The notes under the pieces are model-generated. The model made no database searches, was not told where the DNA came from, and worked only from the letters and a program-made list of their open reading frames with translations. The translations under genes and the position numbers were made by a program. DNA of 64,000 bases from UBA7672 sp040398425 (lineage in GTDB: Bacteria; Pseudomonadota; Alphaproteobacteria; Caulobacterales; Hyphomonadaceae): NCBI GenBank assembly GCA_040398425.1, contig JBBATZ010000009.1, positions 1-64,000 on the forward strand. The letters run 5' to 3'. Shown here piece by piece: positions 45,933 through 54,873 of this stretch (the first letter of the stretch is position 1; each line of letters starts with the position of its first letter).

Positions 45933-47270
45933 CTAGTCGTCCGCCTTGTCGGGCAGGCGGGGCAGGCCCGTTGCGGTGGTCGGGGCGAGTAGACCCGTCT
46001 TGGCGTAGGTCATCAGCTTGTCGCGCGTGTCGGCAATGTCGAGGTTGCGCATGGTGAGCTGGCCGATGCGGTCGTTGGCGGTGAAGAATTCCTCGCCCTT
46101 TTCCATCGTCAGGCGCTCGGGCTTGTAGGTGAGGTTGGGGCTCACCGTATTCATGATCGAATAGTCGTTGCCGCGGCGCAGCTCGAGCGTGACTTCGCCG
46201 GTGATGGCGCGGGCGACCCAGCGCTGGGCGGCGTCGCGCAGCATGAGGGCCTGCGAGTCGAACCAGCGGCCCTGATAGAGCAGACGGCCAAGCAGTCGGC
46301 CATTGGTGCGGTACTGCTCGATCGTGTCCTCGTTGTGGATGCCGGTGACGAGGCGCTCGTAGGCGGCGAACAAAAGCGCCATGCCGGGGGCTTCATAGAT
46401 GCCGCGGCTCTTGGCTTCGATGATGCGGTTCTCGATCTGGTCAGCCATGCCGAGGCCGTGGCGGCCGCCGATGACGTTGGCTTCCAGCATGAGGGCAACT
46501 TCATCGCTGTAGCGTTTGCCGTTGAGCAAGACGGGGCGGCCTTCCTCGAAGCCGATGCTGACGCGTTCGTGCTTCACGGTGACGCTTTCGTCCCAGAACT
46601 TCACGCCCATGATCGGGTTGACGATGGTGACGCCCTTGTCGAGGAATTCGAGATCCTTCGCCTCGTGCGTGGCGCCGAGGATGTTGGAGTCCGTGGAGTA
46701 TGCTTTCTCGACGCTGGTCTTGTAGTCGAAGCCCTTGGCGACGAGGTATTCGGACATTTCCTTGCGGCCGCCGAGCTCATCGATGAATTGCTGGTCGAGC
46801 CAGGGCTTGTAGACCTGCAAGCTGGGGTTCACGAGCAGGCCGTAGCGATAGAAGCGTTCGATATCGTTGCCCTTGTAGGTGCTGCCGTCGCCCCAGATGT
46901 TGACGTTGTCGGCCTTCATCGCCTCGACGAGCATCGTGCCCGTGACGGCGCGGCCCAGCGGCGTGGTATTGAAATAGGTGACGCCCGCCGTGGTGATGTG
47001 GAAGGCGCCGGACTGGATCGCGGCGATGCCTTCGGCGACGAGTTGCTGGCGGCAGTCGATCAGCTTGGCGTCGGCTGCGCCGTGGTCCATCGCCTTGCGC
47101 GGGATGGCGTCGTAGTCGGTCTCGTCCGGCTGGGCGAGGTTTGCGGTGTAGGTGTAGCAGGCGGCGCCGTTGGCGCGCATCCAGACAAGGGCGGCCGTGG
47201 TGTCGAGGCCGCCGGAAAACGCGATGCCGACCTTCTGGCCGACAGGCAGTTTCTTCAGGATGGTGGCCAT
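45933..47270 (-). CDS. argG: Argininosuccinate synthase, E. coli-type
   Basis: A 445-residue enzyme that joins citrulline and aspartate with ATP in arginine synthesis. FSGGLDTTAALVW at residues 18-30 is the PP-loop ATP site. The whole sequence follows the long E. coli type of about 447 residues (NIWGDGSTYKGNDIERFYRYG, STDSNILGATHEAKDLEFL), rather than the shorter approximately 405-residue form common in alphaproteobacteria. This could reflect horizontal acquisition or lineage variation. The genes on either side are not arginine genes. Confidence 0.95.
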   Translation of the reverse strand: MATILKKLPVGQKVGIAFSGGLDTTAALVWMRANGAACYTYTANLAQPDETDYDAIPRKAMDHGAADAKLIDCRQQLVAEGIAAIQSGAFHITTAGVTYFNTTPLGRAVTGTMLVEAMKADNVNIWGDGSTYKGNDIERFYRYGLLVNPSLQVYKPWLDQQFIDELGGRKEMSEYLVAKGFDYKTSVEKAYSTDSNILGATHEAKDLEFLDKGVTIVNPIMGVKFWDESVTVKHERVSIGFEEGRPVLLNGKRYSDEVALMLEANVIGGRHGLGMADQIENRIIEAKSRGIYEAPGMALLFAAYERLVTGIHNEDTIEQYRTNGRLLGRLLYQGRWFDSQALMLRDAAQRWVARAITGEVTLELRRGNDYSIMNTVSPNLTYKPERLTMEKGEEFFTANDRIGQLTMRNLDIADTRDKLMTYAKTGLLAPTTATGLPRLPDKADD

Positions 47271-47351
47271 GGGGGTGGCTCCGCGCAGGGGTGATCGGGC
47301 GGCGCACTGATCGCGGATAGGGGGGGTTGCGTCAACAGGGAGGCGCCGTCG

Positions 47352-48269
47352 CTATTTCCCCCTGGTAGCCTCTGCATCCTTCAGCCCGTCGTACAACTCC
47401 CGCAACCGCTGTGTGACAGGCCCCGGCGTTCCGCCTGGCATCACATGACCATCCACTTCGCGCACGGGCGTGAGGCCGCCGAAGGTGCCGGTGACGAAGG
47501 CTTCGTCGGCGGTGTGGACGTCGTGGGGGGGGAAACTATCGAGCTTGATCGGAATGTTGTTGACGTCGCAGAGCTTGATGACGTTTCCGCGTGTGACGCC
47601 GTTGAAGCAGAACGCGCCAGTGCTGGTGCGGACTTCGCCGTCCTTGACCCAGAAGAAGTTAGTGGCGTTGCAGCTGGAGACCATGTCGGCGGGGTCGAGC
47701 ATCAGGGCCTCATCGCCGCCCTTCGGGATCACGTCGAGCAGGGCGCGGATGAGGGCGAGACGCGAGTGCGAGTTGAGGCGCATGTCGAACATGTCGGCCG
47801 GCGTGCAGCGGATGGCGCTGGTAATCACGCTGAGGCCGCGCGTCACGATCCCGGGACTTGGCTCTTTATACTCGGCGACGATGACGATGGTGGCGCTGCC
47901 GAGCGCGTTGCGGGGATCCTGGTTAACGGCTTTCTTGACGCCGCGCGTCGCCATCAGGCGGAGGTGGGCGCCGTGCTGCATGTCGTTGGCGGCGAGGGTG
48001 GCGTGAAGGGCGGCGATCATCCGCTCGCGCGAGAGGCCGAGGTCGAGGGCGATGTCGGCGGCGCCGCGATAGAGACGGTCGATGTGGGCATCGAGGAAGA
48101 GGAGCGCGCCCTTGTGCAGGCGCAGCCCCTCCCACACGCCATCGCCCAGCACGAAGCCGGCGTCGAAGACGGAGACCTTCGCTTCGCTGGTGGGCACGAG
48201 CGCGCCGTTGAGCCAGACCTTGAGGTCGGCGTTGCGCGGATCGGCGGCGAAGTCCTGGCTGCCGGGCAT
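47352..48269 (-). CDS. Class IV aminotransferase homologue lacking PLP residues
   Basis: A 305-residue protein with the fold of D-amino-acid/branched-chain aminotransferases (fold type IV): VSVFDAGFVLGDGVWEGLR near residues 32-50 and ATNFFWVKDGEV near 202-213. The segment that should contain the PLP-binding lysine reads DMRLNSHSRLALIRA (162-176) and has no lysine; the PLP-N1-binding glutamate position is also changed (VSSCNAT in place of the usual V-x-E-G-x-x-x-N). Therefore the usual transaminase chemistry is doubtful. It lies upstream of argG in the same direction. Confidence 0.8.
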   Translation of the reverse strand: MPGSQDFAADPRNADLKVWLNGALVPTSEAKVSVFDAGFVLGDGVWEGLRLHKGALLFLDAHIDRLYRGAADIALDLGLSRERMIAALHATLAANDMQHGAHLRLMATRGVKKAVNQDPRNALGSATIVIVAEYKEPSPGIVTRGLSVITSAIRCTPADMFDMRLNSHSRLALIRALLDVIPKGGDEALMLDPADMVSSCNATNFFWVKDGEVRTSTGAFCFNGVTRGNVIKLCDVNNIPIKLDSFPPHDVHTADEAFVTGTFGGLTPVREVDGHVMPGGTPGPVTQRLRELYDGLKDAEATRGK

Positions 48270-48277
48270 GGTGCTCT

Positions 48278-48400
48278 CTCTGGACCGCCGGCCCCCCGCC
48301 CGGCTGGTTTATTCAGCGAGGGTGTAGGACGGCGGAGCCCATTGAGGAAGTGAGTGTGCGGGTTGGGCAAAGAACCGGGCAGGGGCCCGGCGGTCCAGAG
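48278..48400. repeat. 26-bp imperfect inverted repeat in a leader region
   Basis: Two 26-base arms (48278-48303 and 48375-48400) are inverted copies of each other with two mismatches, separated by 71 bases. They span the region upstream of the aminotransferase-like gene and downstream of a small gene. They could form a large hairpin or represent two copies of a dispersed palindromic repeat. Confidence 0.7.
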
Positions 48401-48413
48401 AAATACCAGAGCT

Positions 48414-48623
48414 TCAATCGTCCGAGAGCATGGCCATGGCGCCTTTGCGGTCGCTGGGCTTGAGCTTGATGAAGAGGGCGCGGGCTTTCTTGATGTCTGC
48501 GGGCTTGCCGGATTCAGAGGCGAGTTTCAGCGCGAGGGCGGTGGGGTCGGCGGGGCCTTTGATGAAGACGAGGGCCTTGGCCATCTTGCCCATGGCCTCG
48601 CGGTCGATTGCGCCGTCATCCAT
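48414..48623 (-). CDS. Small hypothetical protein (69 aa)
   Basis: A 69-residue soluble protein with a helical, Lys- and Ala-rich composition, MDDGAIDREAMGKMAKALVF at the N terminus and AMLSDD at the end. AGGA lies about eight bases before the ATG. It is divergent from the symporter gene at 48749. No family recognised. Confidence 0.6.
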   Translation of the reverse strand: MDDGAIDREAMGKMAKALVFIKGPADPTALALKLASESGKPADIKKARALFIKLKPSDRKGAMAMLSDD

Positions 48624-48748
48624 TGGAGGGTCCTGAGTTGGCGTGAATGCGGGCAGGCTCGCACGGATCGGGGGCGGAGTCGCCCTGCAGGGTGGTCAGG
48701 GCCAACTCGCATGGTATTGAGACGCGAGCCTCGCGGAGCCTTGAGCGC

Positions 48749-50221
48749 ATGCAACGTCTGATCTTCATCGGCCTGATCGTCGCCATGGTGCTGGGTGTCG
48801 TTGTGGGGGCGCTGGTCTATGGCGACCCGGCGGCGCGTGTCGTGGCGGCGCAGGAACGGATCGCGGCGTTCGACGCCAATCGCGACGGGTTGTTGAGCGA
48901 GGAAGAGTTCAACGCCTCGCGGAGCGACGCGGATGTGACGTTTGCGATCGCCGACAAGAACAAGAATGGCGAGATCACCCAGGCCGAGATGACGGCGGTG
49001 ACGAGCAAGGCGCAGACGGACATCGCCAGCTATTTCAAGATCCTCTCGGACATTTTTCTTCGTCTTATCAAGATGATCGTCGCGCCGCTTGTGCTGACGA
49101 CGCTGATGGTCGGCATTGCCCATCTTGGGGGCGGGGCGGCAGTCGGGCGGATCGGGGCGCGGACCATGGCGTGGTTCATCACGGCGTCGCTGGTGTCGCT
49201 GGGGCTCGGGCTGGTGCTGGTGAACCTGTTCAAGCCCGGCGTGGGCTTCCCGGTGACACTGGAGACGGCGGTGGCCGATGTCTCGACGGTGTCGACTGGC
49301 ACGTTCTCGCTGGCGGAGTTCATCACGCACGTGTTCCCGACCTCGATCGCGGACGCGATGGCGAAGAACGAGATCCTGCAGATCGTGGTGATCTCGCTTT
49401 TCATGGGTATTGCGCTGCAATCGCTGGGGCAGAAGACCGCTAAGGTGACTGACCTGCTGGAGCAGGTGGCGTTCCTGATGCTCAAGGTGACGGGCTATGT
49501 GATGGCGGCGGCGCCTTTCGCGGTGTTTGGCGCGATCGCCTACACCGTGTCGCTGCAGGGCCTGGGCGTCATTGCGGATTATGGGCGGCTGGTCGGGTTC
49601 TTCTTCCTGGCTCTGTTGATCCTGTGGGCGCTGCTGATCACGGTGGGCTTCTTCATCCTCGGGCCACGGGTTTTCAGGCTGATCTGGGATGTGCGCGCGC
49701 CCGGACTACTGGCGTTTGCGACGGCGAGCTCGGAGGCGGCGTATCCGCGTCTGCTGGAGCAGCTTGAGCGGCACGGGATTGCCAACCGGGTGGTCTCTTT
49801 CGTGCTGCCGCTGGGCTACTCGTTCAATCTCGACGGCTCGATGATGTACTGCACCTTTGCGGTGTTGTTCATCGCGCAGGCGGTGGGAATTCCGCTGACC
49901 TGGGACCAGCAGCTGGGGATGCTCCTTCTGCTGATGATCACGTCGAAGGGGATTGCCGGCGTGCCGCGGGCGTCGCTTGTGGTCATCTCGGCGACGCTTC
50001 CGGCGATGGGGATGAAGCCCGAGTGGATCGCGCTGGTGCTGGCGGTGGACGCCTTCATGGACATGGGTCGCACTGCGACAAATGTGATCGGGAACTCGAT
50101 TGCCTGCGCGGTCATCGCCAAGTGGGAGGGGCTGCTGGGAGATCCCAAGCTGGACACGCCCGTGATCGAGACCGCTCTCGGGCCGGGCGACGCGGACAGC
50201 GCCTCCAGCGCGAATAGTTGA
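48749..50221 (+). CDS. DAACS-family symporter with inserted EF-hand pair
   Basis: A 490-residue cation-coupled dicarboxylate/glutamate transporter of the DAACS family. TM1 lies at residues 4-25, and the family segment FLRLIKMIVAPLVLTTLM follows at about 103-120. Later signatures include the hairpin-containing SSEAAYPRLLEQLE and the FSFNLDGSMMYCTF-like substrate region (YSFNLDGSMMYCT), and TAT-like DMGRTATNVIGN near the end. Between TM1 and TM2 there are two perfect EF-hand loops, DANRDGLLSEEE (42-53) and DKNKNGEITQAE (69-80), absent from standard family members. ATG 48749 gives a membrane-first start. Confidence 0.88.
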   Translation: MQRLIFIGLIVAMVLGVVVGALVYGDPAARVVAAQERIAAFDANRDGLLSEEEFNASRSDADVTFAIADKNKNGEITQAEMTAVTSKAQTDIASYFKILSDIFLRLIKMIVAPLVLTTLMVGIAHLGGGAAVGRIGARTMAWFITASLVSLGLGLVLVNLFKPGVGFPVTLETAVADVSTVSTGTFSLAEFITHVFPTSIADAMAKNEILQIVVISLFMGIALQSLGQKTAKVTDLLEQVAFLMLKVTGYVMAAAPFAVFGAIAYTVSLQGLGVIADYGRLVGFFFLALLILWALLITVGFFILGPRVFRLIWDVRAPGLLAFATASSEAAYPRLLEQLERHGIANRVVSFVLPLGYSFNLDGSMMYCTFAVLFIAQAVGIPLTWDQQLGMLLLLMITSKGIAGVPRASLVVISATLPAMGMKPEWIALVLAVDAFMDMGRTATNVIGNSIACAVIAKWEGLLGDPKLDTPVIETALGPGDADSASSANS

Positions 50222-50581
50222 CCGCGAAACAGCCAGAGCTGACGCACTGCTCAGTTTCCATCAGGTCCAGCAAGGAATTTTTGCTCACCGGCATGCCGCC
50301 GCGTTGACGCAGCATTACGTGCGGGGCATATGCGCTTTCAAAGAGGGTCGCTGGCTCCCACCGGCGGTGCGGCTGATAACAAGACACTGCTGCTCTACAG
50401 ACCCCGGACCGCACGTCGTATTTTTGGCTGGAATGCGACGACAGCGCGCAACTCGTACATGTAAAATTCACTGCAACGAGTCTGGCGCTTGCGGCAAAAG
50501 GAAGGCATAAAATTCCTGTCTCGAGACCATAGGCCTAGATGCCAGGGTCGGGACATTTGGGGCGTCGAGAGCGAGAGAGAC
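50222..50581. other. Gene-free leader of the tonB operon
   Basis: About 360 bases between the symporter and tonB genes. I see no convincing gene and no obvious operator; promoters for the TonB energiser operon are expected here. Confidence 0.5.
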
Positions 50582-51238
50582 ATGTATTACGCTACAAAGC
50601 GGGACAATACGAAGACGCGCCTGATTGGCGTGGCAGGGGTCGTTTTCGCAATCAGCGGCGCTGGCTATGCAATCGCGAACGGCTTTGGCCTGATCGAGAA
50701 CAAGGCTCCCGTCGAGACCGAAGTGGTCATCATCGAAGAGCTCGACAAGGTCGAGGATGAGCCGCCGCCGCCGCCGCCGGTCGATGTCGACCTCCCGCCG
50801 CCGCCGCCGCAGGTCATCCTGCCCGATTTTGTGTTCGATACCCCGCCGCCGCAAGAAAATGCGCTCGCGCAGGTGACCCCGGTCGCCAAACCGCAGCCGG
50901 CCCCGCCCGCCGTCAAGCCGGCGCCGCCGCCGCGCCCGACCCTGTCAAAGCGCCCCTCGGTCGGCCGCCGCTTCAAGGAGCCTGAATATCCGGCCGCTTC
51001 GCGCCGTGCTGGCGAAGAAGGCGAGACCCGCGTGTCTGTCTGCGTCGATACGGACGGCCGCATGTCGAACGTCAAGATCGTGAAGTCGAGCGGCTTTGAG
51101 CGGTTAGACGACCAGGCGATCAAAGCCCTCACCAACAACCGTCTCGACCCGGCGATCGGTTCCGACGGCAAGCCGATCGCGATGTGCGATCCGTATCCTT
51201 ACGAGTTCACCTATGTGTGGACCCTGAAAAAGGGTTGA
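50582..51238 (+). CDS. tonB: Energy transducer TonB
   Basis: A 218-residue inner-membrane-anchored periplasmic protein that carries proton-motive energy to outer-membrane receptors. One transmembrane helix lies near residues 14-35. The spacer (59-135) is unusually rich in proline, with several runs of five or more prolines. The C-terminal domain (140-218) contains the YPAASRRAGEEGETRVSVCV and YTFV-type strands ending in a WTLKK tail, matching the TonB fold. The operon continues with exbB and two exbD genes. Confidence 0.92.
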   Translation: MYYATKRDNTKTRLIGVAGVVFAISGAGYAIANGFGLIENKAPVETEVVIIEELDKVEDEPPPPPPVDVDLPPPPPQVILPDFVFDTPPPQENALAQVTPVAKPQPAPPAVKPAPPPRPTLSKRPSVGRRFKEPEYPAASRRAGEEGETRVSVCVDTDGRMSNVKIVKSSGFERLDDQAIKALTNNRLDPAIGSDGKPIAMCDPYPYEFTYVWTLKKG

Positions 51239-51397
51239 GGTGGAGGCGACGATTTCTTTCGCCGGGCGGCCAGAGATGGCCAGACGGGGTTAAGGGACTA
51301 GGTCACAACCAGGAGTAGTTCGTTCGGCTGGCCAAGGGGATAGCTTGGTCAAGCCGGATCACAGTCTCGGGGAAACCCGAATGAGGAGAAGACGGTA

Positions 51398-52282
51398 ATG
51401 AAAATGGCGTATCTCGGGGATGGTCTGAAGCGGCAGTCCAATCCGGTAAAAATGGTGCTGGCCGCTGCAGCATTCCTGTTCATGCCAATGGCAGCGATGG
51501 CTCAACAGCCTGACGCGCCGCCGCCGCTTCCGATGGAAGAGCCTGCCGCGCCTGCGGTCGACGCAGCCGCTGCTCCTGCCGCCGAGGCCGCCCCCGCCGC
51601 TGAAGGCGGTGTTGAAGGCAAGTCAGTCGCCCAGGCGTTCAGCATCTCTGCCGTCTGGACTGAAGGCGATTTCGTCGCAAAGGGCACGCTGATTCTCATG
51701 ATCATCATGTTCGCCGGCTCGATCTATATCGCCGTCACCAAGGCGGTCGACCAGTACATCCTGATCGGCCACATGAAGAAGATCCCGTCCTTCTGGGACG
51801 CCAACACGCTGGACGAAGGTCTGGACACGCTCGGCCGCAACAACGCGTTCCGCTCGGTTGCGGAAGGCGCGATCGCCCAGGCCAACTCGGCCCAGGCCGG
51901 TCTCGGTGCACGTATCTCGCGTTCCGACCGCATGTCTCACCAGGTCGGCATCGAGCTTGAGCGCATCAACGGCCGTCTGCAGGGCGGCATGGCCTTCCTG
52001 GCCACCGTCGGTGCGATCTGCCCGTTCGTCGGTCTGTTCGGCACAGTGTGGGGGATCGTGAACGCGCTGATCCGCATCACGGCTTCGGGCGACGCCTCGA
52101 TCGAGAAAGTCGCCGGTCCTGTCGGTGAAGCTCTGATCATGACCGCCATCGGTCTCGCGGTCGCCGTCCCGGCGGTTATCTTTTACAACCTGCTCGGCCG
52201 TCGGAACAAAAATATCTCCGACGCTGCCCGCCACTTCGCTTACGACATCGACAAGCTGATGGCTTCTTCGGCCAAGGCCTAA
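51398..52282 (+). CDS. exbB: ExbB/TolQ-type proton channel protein
   Basis: A 294-residue MotA/TolQ/ExbB-family protein with three transmembrane helices (near residues 88-110, 197-222 and 238-262). The last two surround the conserved GLFGTVWGIV and the A-x-x-I-x-E-A-L-I-M-T-A-I-G-L family motif. The N terminus has a signal-like segment ending AMAQQ followed by a Pro/Ala linker, common in alphaproteobacterial ExbB. It forms a complex with ExbD and TonB. GAGGAGAA precedes the ATG. Confidence 0.93.
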   Translation: MKMAYLGDGLKRQSNPVKMVLAAAAFLFMPMAAMAQQPDAPPPLPMEEPAAPAVDAAAAPAAEAAPAAEGGVEGKSVAQAFSISAVWTEGDFVAKGTLILMIIMFAGSIYIAVTKAVDQYILIGHMKKIPSFWDANTLDEGLDTLGRNNAFRSVAEGAIAQANSAQAGLGARISRSDRMSHQVGIELERINGRLQGGMAFLATVGAICPFVGLFGTVWGIVNALIRITASGDASIEKVAGPVGEALIMTAIGLAVAVPAVIFYNLLGRRNKNISDAARHFAYDIDKLMASSAKA

Positions 52283-52309
52283 GGCCAGTCCGAAAGAGGA
52301 GGTCCGTAG

Positions 52310-52768
52310 ATGTCTGACAATCCGTCTGACGAAACCATTGGCTCGGGTGGTAGTATCTCGCTCGTCGAGGAGGAGGAATCTCCTGTAAACTCGTCGATCA
52401 ACACCACCCCGCTGGTGGACATCATGCTGGTGTTGCTGATCATCTTCCTGATCACCATCCCGGTCGCTGTGCAGAGCATCAAGGTCGATCTTCCGACTGA
52501 ACGGAACCAGGTCGTCACCCCGCGGAAGGAGAACATCAACCTCTCCGTCCGCACGGATGGCGCCGTGTTCTGGCAAAACTCGGAGATCACTGAGGGCCAG
52601 CTGGCATCCCGTCTTGCCGTCGTCGCGCGTGAAATTCCCCAACCGGAAGTTCATATCCGCGGCGACCTTGCGACCAAGTATTTCGAGGTCGGCAAGGTTG
52701 TCGAGATCGCCCAGAGGTCCGGGATCCTGAAGATTGGCTTCATCACCAAGGCCCCCAAGACCGAATAG
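52310..52768 (+). CDS. exbD: ExbD/TolR-type protein, first copy
   Basis: A 152-residue biopolymer transport protein with a single transmembrane helix near residues 32-54. The proton-handling aspartate is in NTTPLVDIMLVLLIIFLIT, and a periplasmic dimerisation domain follows. A strong GAGGAGG ribosome-binding site lies upstream. It works with ExbB to energise TonB. Confidence 0.93.
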   Translation: MSDNPSDETIGSGGSISLVEEEESPVNSSINTTPLVDIMLVLLIIFLITIPVAVQSIKVDLPTERNQVVTPRKENINLSVRTDGAVFWQNSEITEGQLASRLAVVAREIPQPEVHIRGDLATKYFEVGKVVEIAQRSGILKIGFITKAPKTE

Positions 52769-52819
52769 TGTCGCGGGTTTAGTCGTTTAAAGGCCTGAAC
52801 GGGCCCAGGAGTTTGTCTC

Positions 52820-53239
52820 ATGTCAATGGCAGTCGGCGAACGCGAGGAAGGCGAGCCGCTCTCAGAGATCAATACGACGCCGCTGATCGACGTGATGCTG
52901 GTGCTGCTGATCATGCTCATCGTGACGCTGCCCCCACAGCGCCACGCCGTGAAGCTTGATACGCCGCTTCCGCCTCCGCCGAACCAGCCGCCGCCGCCGG
53001 ACAACCTTCCGGAACCGATCCGGATCATCATCAACTACAATGGTGTGATCAACTGGGGTTCGGAAGAAGTCAGCCGCGCGGTCCTTGAGGAGCGTTTCAA
53101 GGTTGAAGCTGCGCGCGACGTGCAACCGGAAATTCATATCGAACCGGATCGCGATGCGCAGTACGGCGTCGTCGCCCACGTGATGGCCGCCGCGCAGCGG
53201 AACGGTCTGAAGAAGATGGGTGTGATCGGGGGAACCTGA
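52820..53239 (+). CDS. ExbD/TolR-type protein, second copy
   Basis: A 139-residue second ExbD-like protein with the aspartate in NTTPLIDVMLVLLIMLIVTLP (residues 15-34) and a proline-rich linker near residues 50-65 before the periplasmic domain. A pair of non-identical ExbD proteins is typical of alphaproteobacterial and xanthomonad TonB clusters, where the second is often needed only for some receptors. It immediately follows the first copy. Confidence 0.9.
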   Translation: MSMAVGEREEGEPLSEINTTPLIDVMLVLLIMLIVTLPPQRHAVKLDTPLPPPPNQPPPPDNLPEPIRIIINYNGVINWGSEEVSRAVLEERFKVEAARDVQPEIHIEPDRDAQYGVVAHVMAAAQRNGLKKMGVIGGT

Positions 53240-53431
53240 TGAAATAGGCGTTATCCGGCGAACTTGATCCCGCCGTATTCCGCCGTGTGTAATGAGGCGG
53301 TGCCGGGCTTTTGGGCTCAGCGCCGCCTTACGCAGTAGAAGCTGCGTGAATCATTTTGAGGGTCGGCCTTGCTGACCTATCTGGAAACAAGATCCGTCCG
53401 TTGATGGCGGCCCGTTGGTGGAGCTTTGACT

Positions 53432-54676
53432 ATGCAGACGTTCGGCAAAACCATGCGCAACAGCTTGCCCGCACTGGGGCTGGGCCTGATGACAGCGCTG
53501 GGAATGGCGAGCGCTTCCTTCGTCGCAGCACCTGCCGCCTACGCGCAGAACAAGGCGAAGAAGGAGTTCGTCGAGAACTACAACGCGGCCAGCTCGGCGC
53601 TGAGCAGCCGCCAGTGGAGCACAGCGATCTCGAAGGCCGACGCCGCCTTGCCGCACGCCGCCAATACGCAGCAGAAGTCGGCGCTCGAGCAGATCCGCGT
53701 CGCCGCCAGCTGCGACGCCTCGATCAAGAACCATGCAGGTTGCATCAGCGCGATCGAGAAAGCCAAGGCCACGGGCGGCCTGCAGTCCTCGATCATCAAG
53801 AACTACGACCAGATGCTGGCCGGCCGCTATTCCGACTCGGGCAATGGCGCGAAGGCGCTGGCCCAGACCAAGGCCAACATCGCTGCTTACGGCGGCACGT
53901 CGACCGAGCTGGCGTTCGTCGCCAAGAAGTCGCTCGAGGCCAAGAACTATCCCGAGGCCGTGACCTTCATCAACAAGGCCATCGCGGCCGGCAAGCCGAC
54001 GGCGACGCAGTACAACATCCTGCTCAACGCGCTGCAGGCCCAAAACAAGCTCGACGAGTTCTATCGCGTCGTCGAAAAGATCGCGCCGATCTACAAGACT
54101 GACACCTACTGGCGCATGCTGATCGAGCGTTCGCGCAAGGAGACGAACTACAAGACCGGCGTCGCAGGTCTTGATGTTTTCCGCGCGCTGCAGGCGTCGG
54201 GCGCCAAGCTGAAACCGGAAGAACTCTTCGAGATGGGCGACCTGGCGCGTAAGCGCGGCAACGCCATCGAAGCGTCGACTGTCTGGGAAGCTCTCGTGAA
54301 GGCCAACGATCCACTGGCCGTCAAGAACAAGGGTCTGATCGACACGACCAAGGCCGCTGCAGCCAAGGATAAGGCGACCGGTCTTGCGGCAAGCGAAACT
54401 GCCGCTGCGACGCGCGCGTCGGGTGAACAGTTTGGTCTCGCGGCTGAAGCGTATCTCGCTGCTGGCAACTATCCGAAAGCGATCGAGCTCTTCGACAAAG
54501 CTATCAAGAAAGGCGAGATGGACGCTGGCGCTGTTGACCTCGTGAAGGTCCGCCTCGGCGTTGCGCAGTTCAAGGGCGGCAAGAAGTCCGACGCCACGAA
54601 GACCTGGCAGTCGGTCAAGGCCGACAACGGCGCGGCCTGGCTGGCCAAGTCGTGGCTGGCGATCGCCAAGAGCTGA
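53432..54676 (+). CDS. Secreted tetratricopeptide-like protein of the TonB cluster
   Basis: A 414-residue exported helical protein. The signal peptide ends near AAYAQN (residues 1-39). The rest is TPR/Sel1-like helical repeats (for example at about 45-80, 160-195, 255-290, 335-370). In other alphaproteobacteria a TPR protein follows exbB-exbD-exbD and is thought to serve the TonB complex. A strong intrinsic terminator ends the operon just downstream. GGAG lies about nine bases before ATG 53432. Confidence 0.8.
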   Translation: MQTFGKTMRNSLPALGLGLMTALGMASASFVAAPAAYAQNKAKKEFVENYNAASSALSSRQWSTAISKADAALPHAANTQQKSALEQIRVAASCDASIKNHAGCISAIEKAKATGGLQSSIIKNYDQMLAGRYSDSGNGAKALAQTKANIAAYGGTSTELAFVAKKSLEAKNYPEAVTFINKAIAAGKPTATQYNILLNALQAQNKLDEFYRVVEKIAPIYKTDTYWRMLIERSRKETNYKTGVAGLDVFRALQASGAKLKPEELFEMGDLARKRGNAIEASTVWEALVKANDPLAVKNKGLIDTTKAAAAKDKATGLAASETAAATRASGEQFGLAAEAYLAAGNYPKAIELFDKAIKKGEMDAGAVDLVKVRLGVAQFKGGKKSDATKTWQSVKADNGAAWLAKSWLAIAKS

Positions 54677-54696
54677 TCTGCCTGAATCGACATGCG

Positions 54697-54724
54697 AAGG
54701 CCCGGCTGGAAACAGTCGGGCCTT
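54697..54724 (+). terminator. Intrinsic terminator of the tonB operon
   Basis: A 12-bp stem (54697-54708 with 54713-54724) with a GAAA tetraloop, followed by TTGCTTTTTGG. It sits 21 bases beyond the stop of the TPR gene and is a clear Rho-independent terminator. Confidence 0.9.
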
Positions 54725-54873
54725 TTGCTTTTTGGGCCAGCGCTGCTTTGCCTTTATCCTTGGAGACGCCCCCTCAGAATGAGGCCTGTGGTGTGGTTGA
54801 TGCCTCAGACCCACCTCCCTAATCCTGAGGGAGCGCGAAGCAATTGTCTCGAAGGATGAATGCGACGTTCTGC

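Noticed and set aside
43469..47294. Long plus-strand frames over the dipeptidase and argG genes
   Set aside because: Antisense shadows of well-supported genes.
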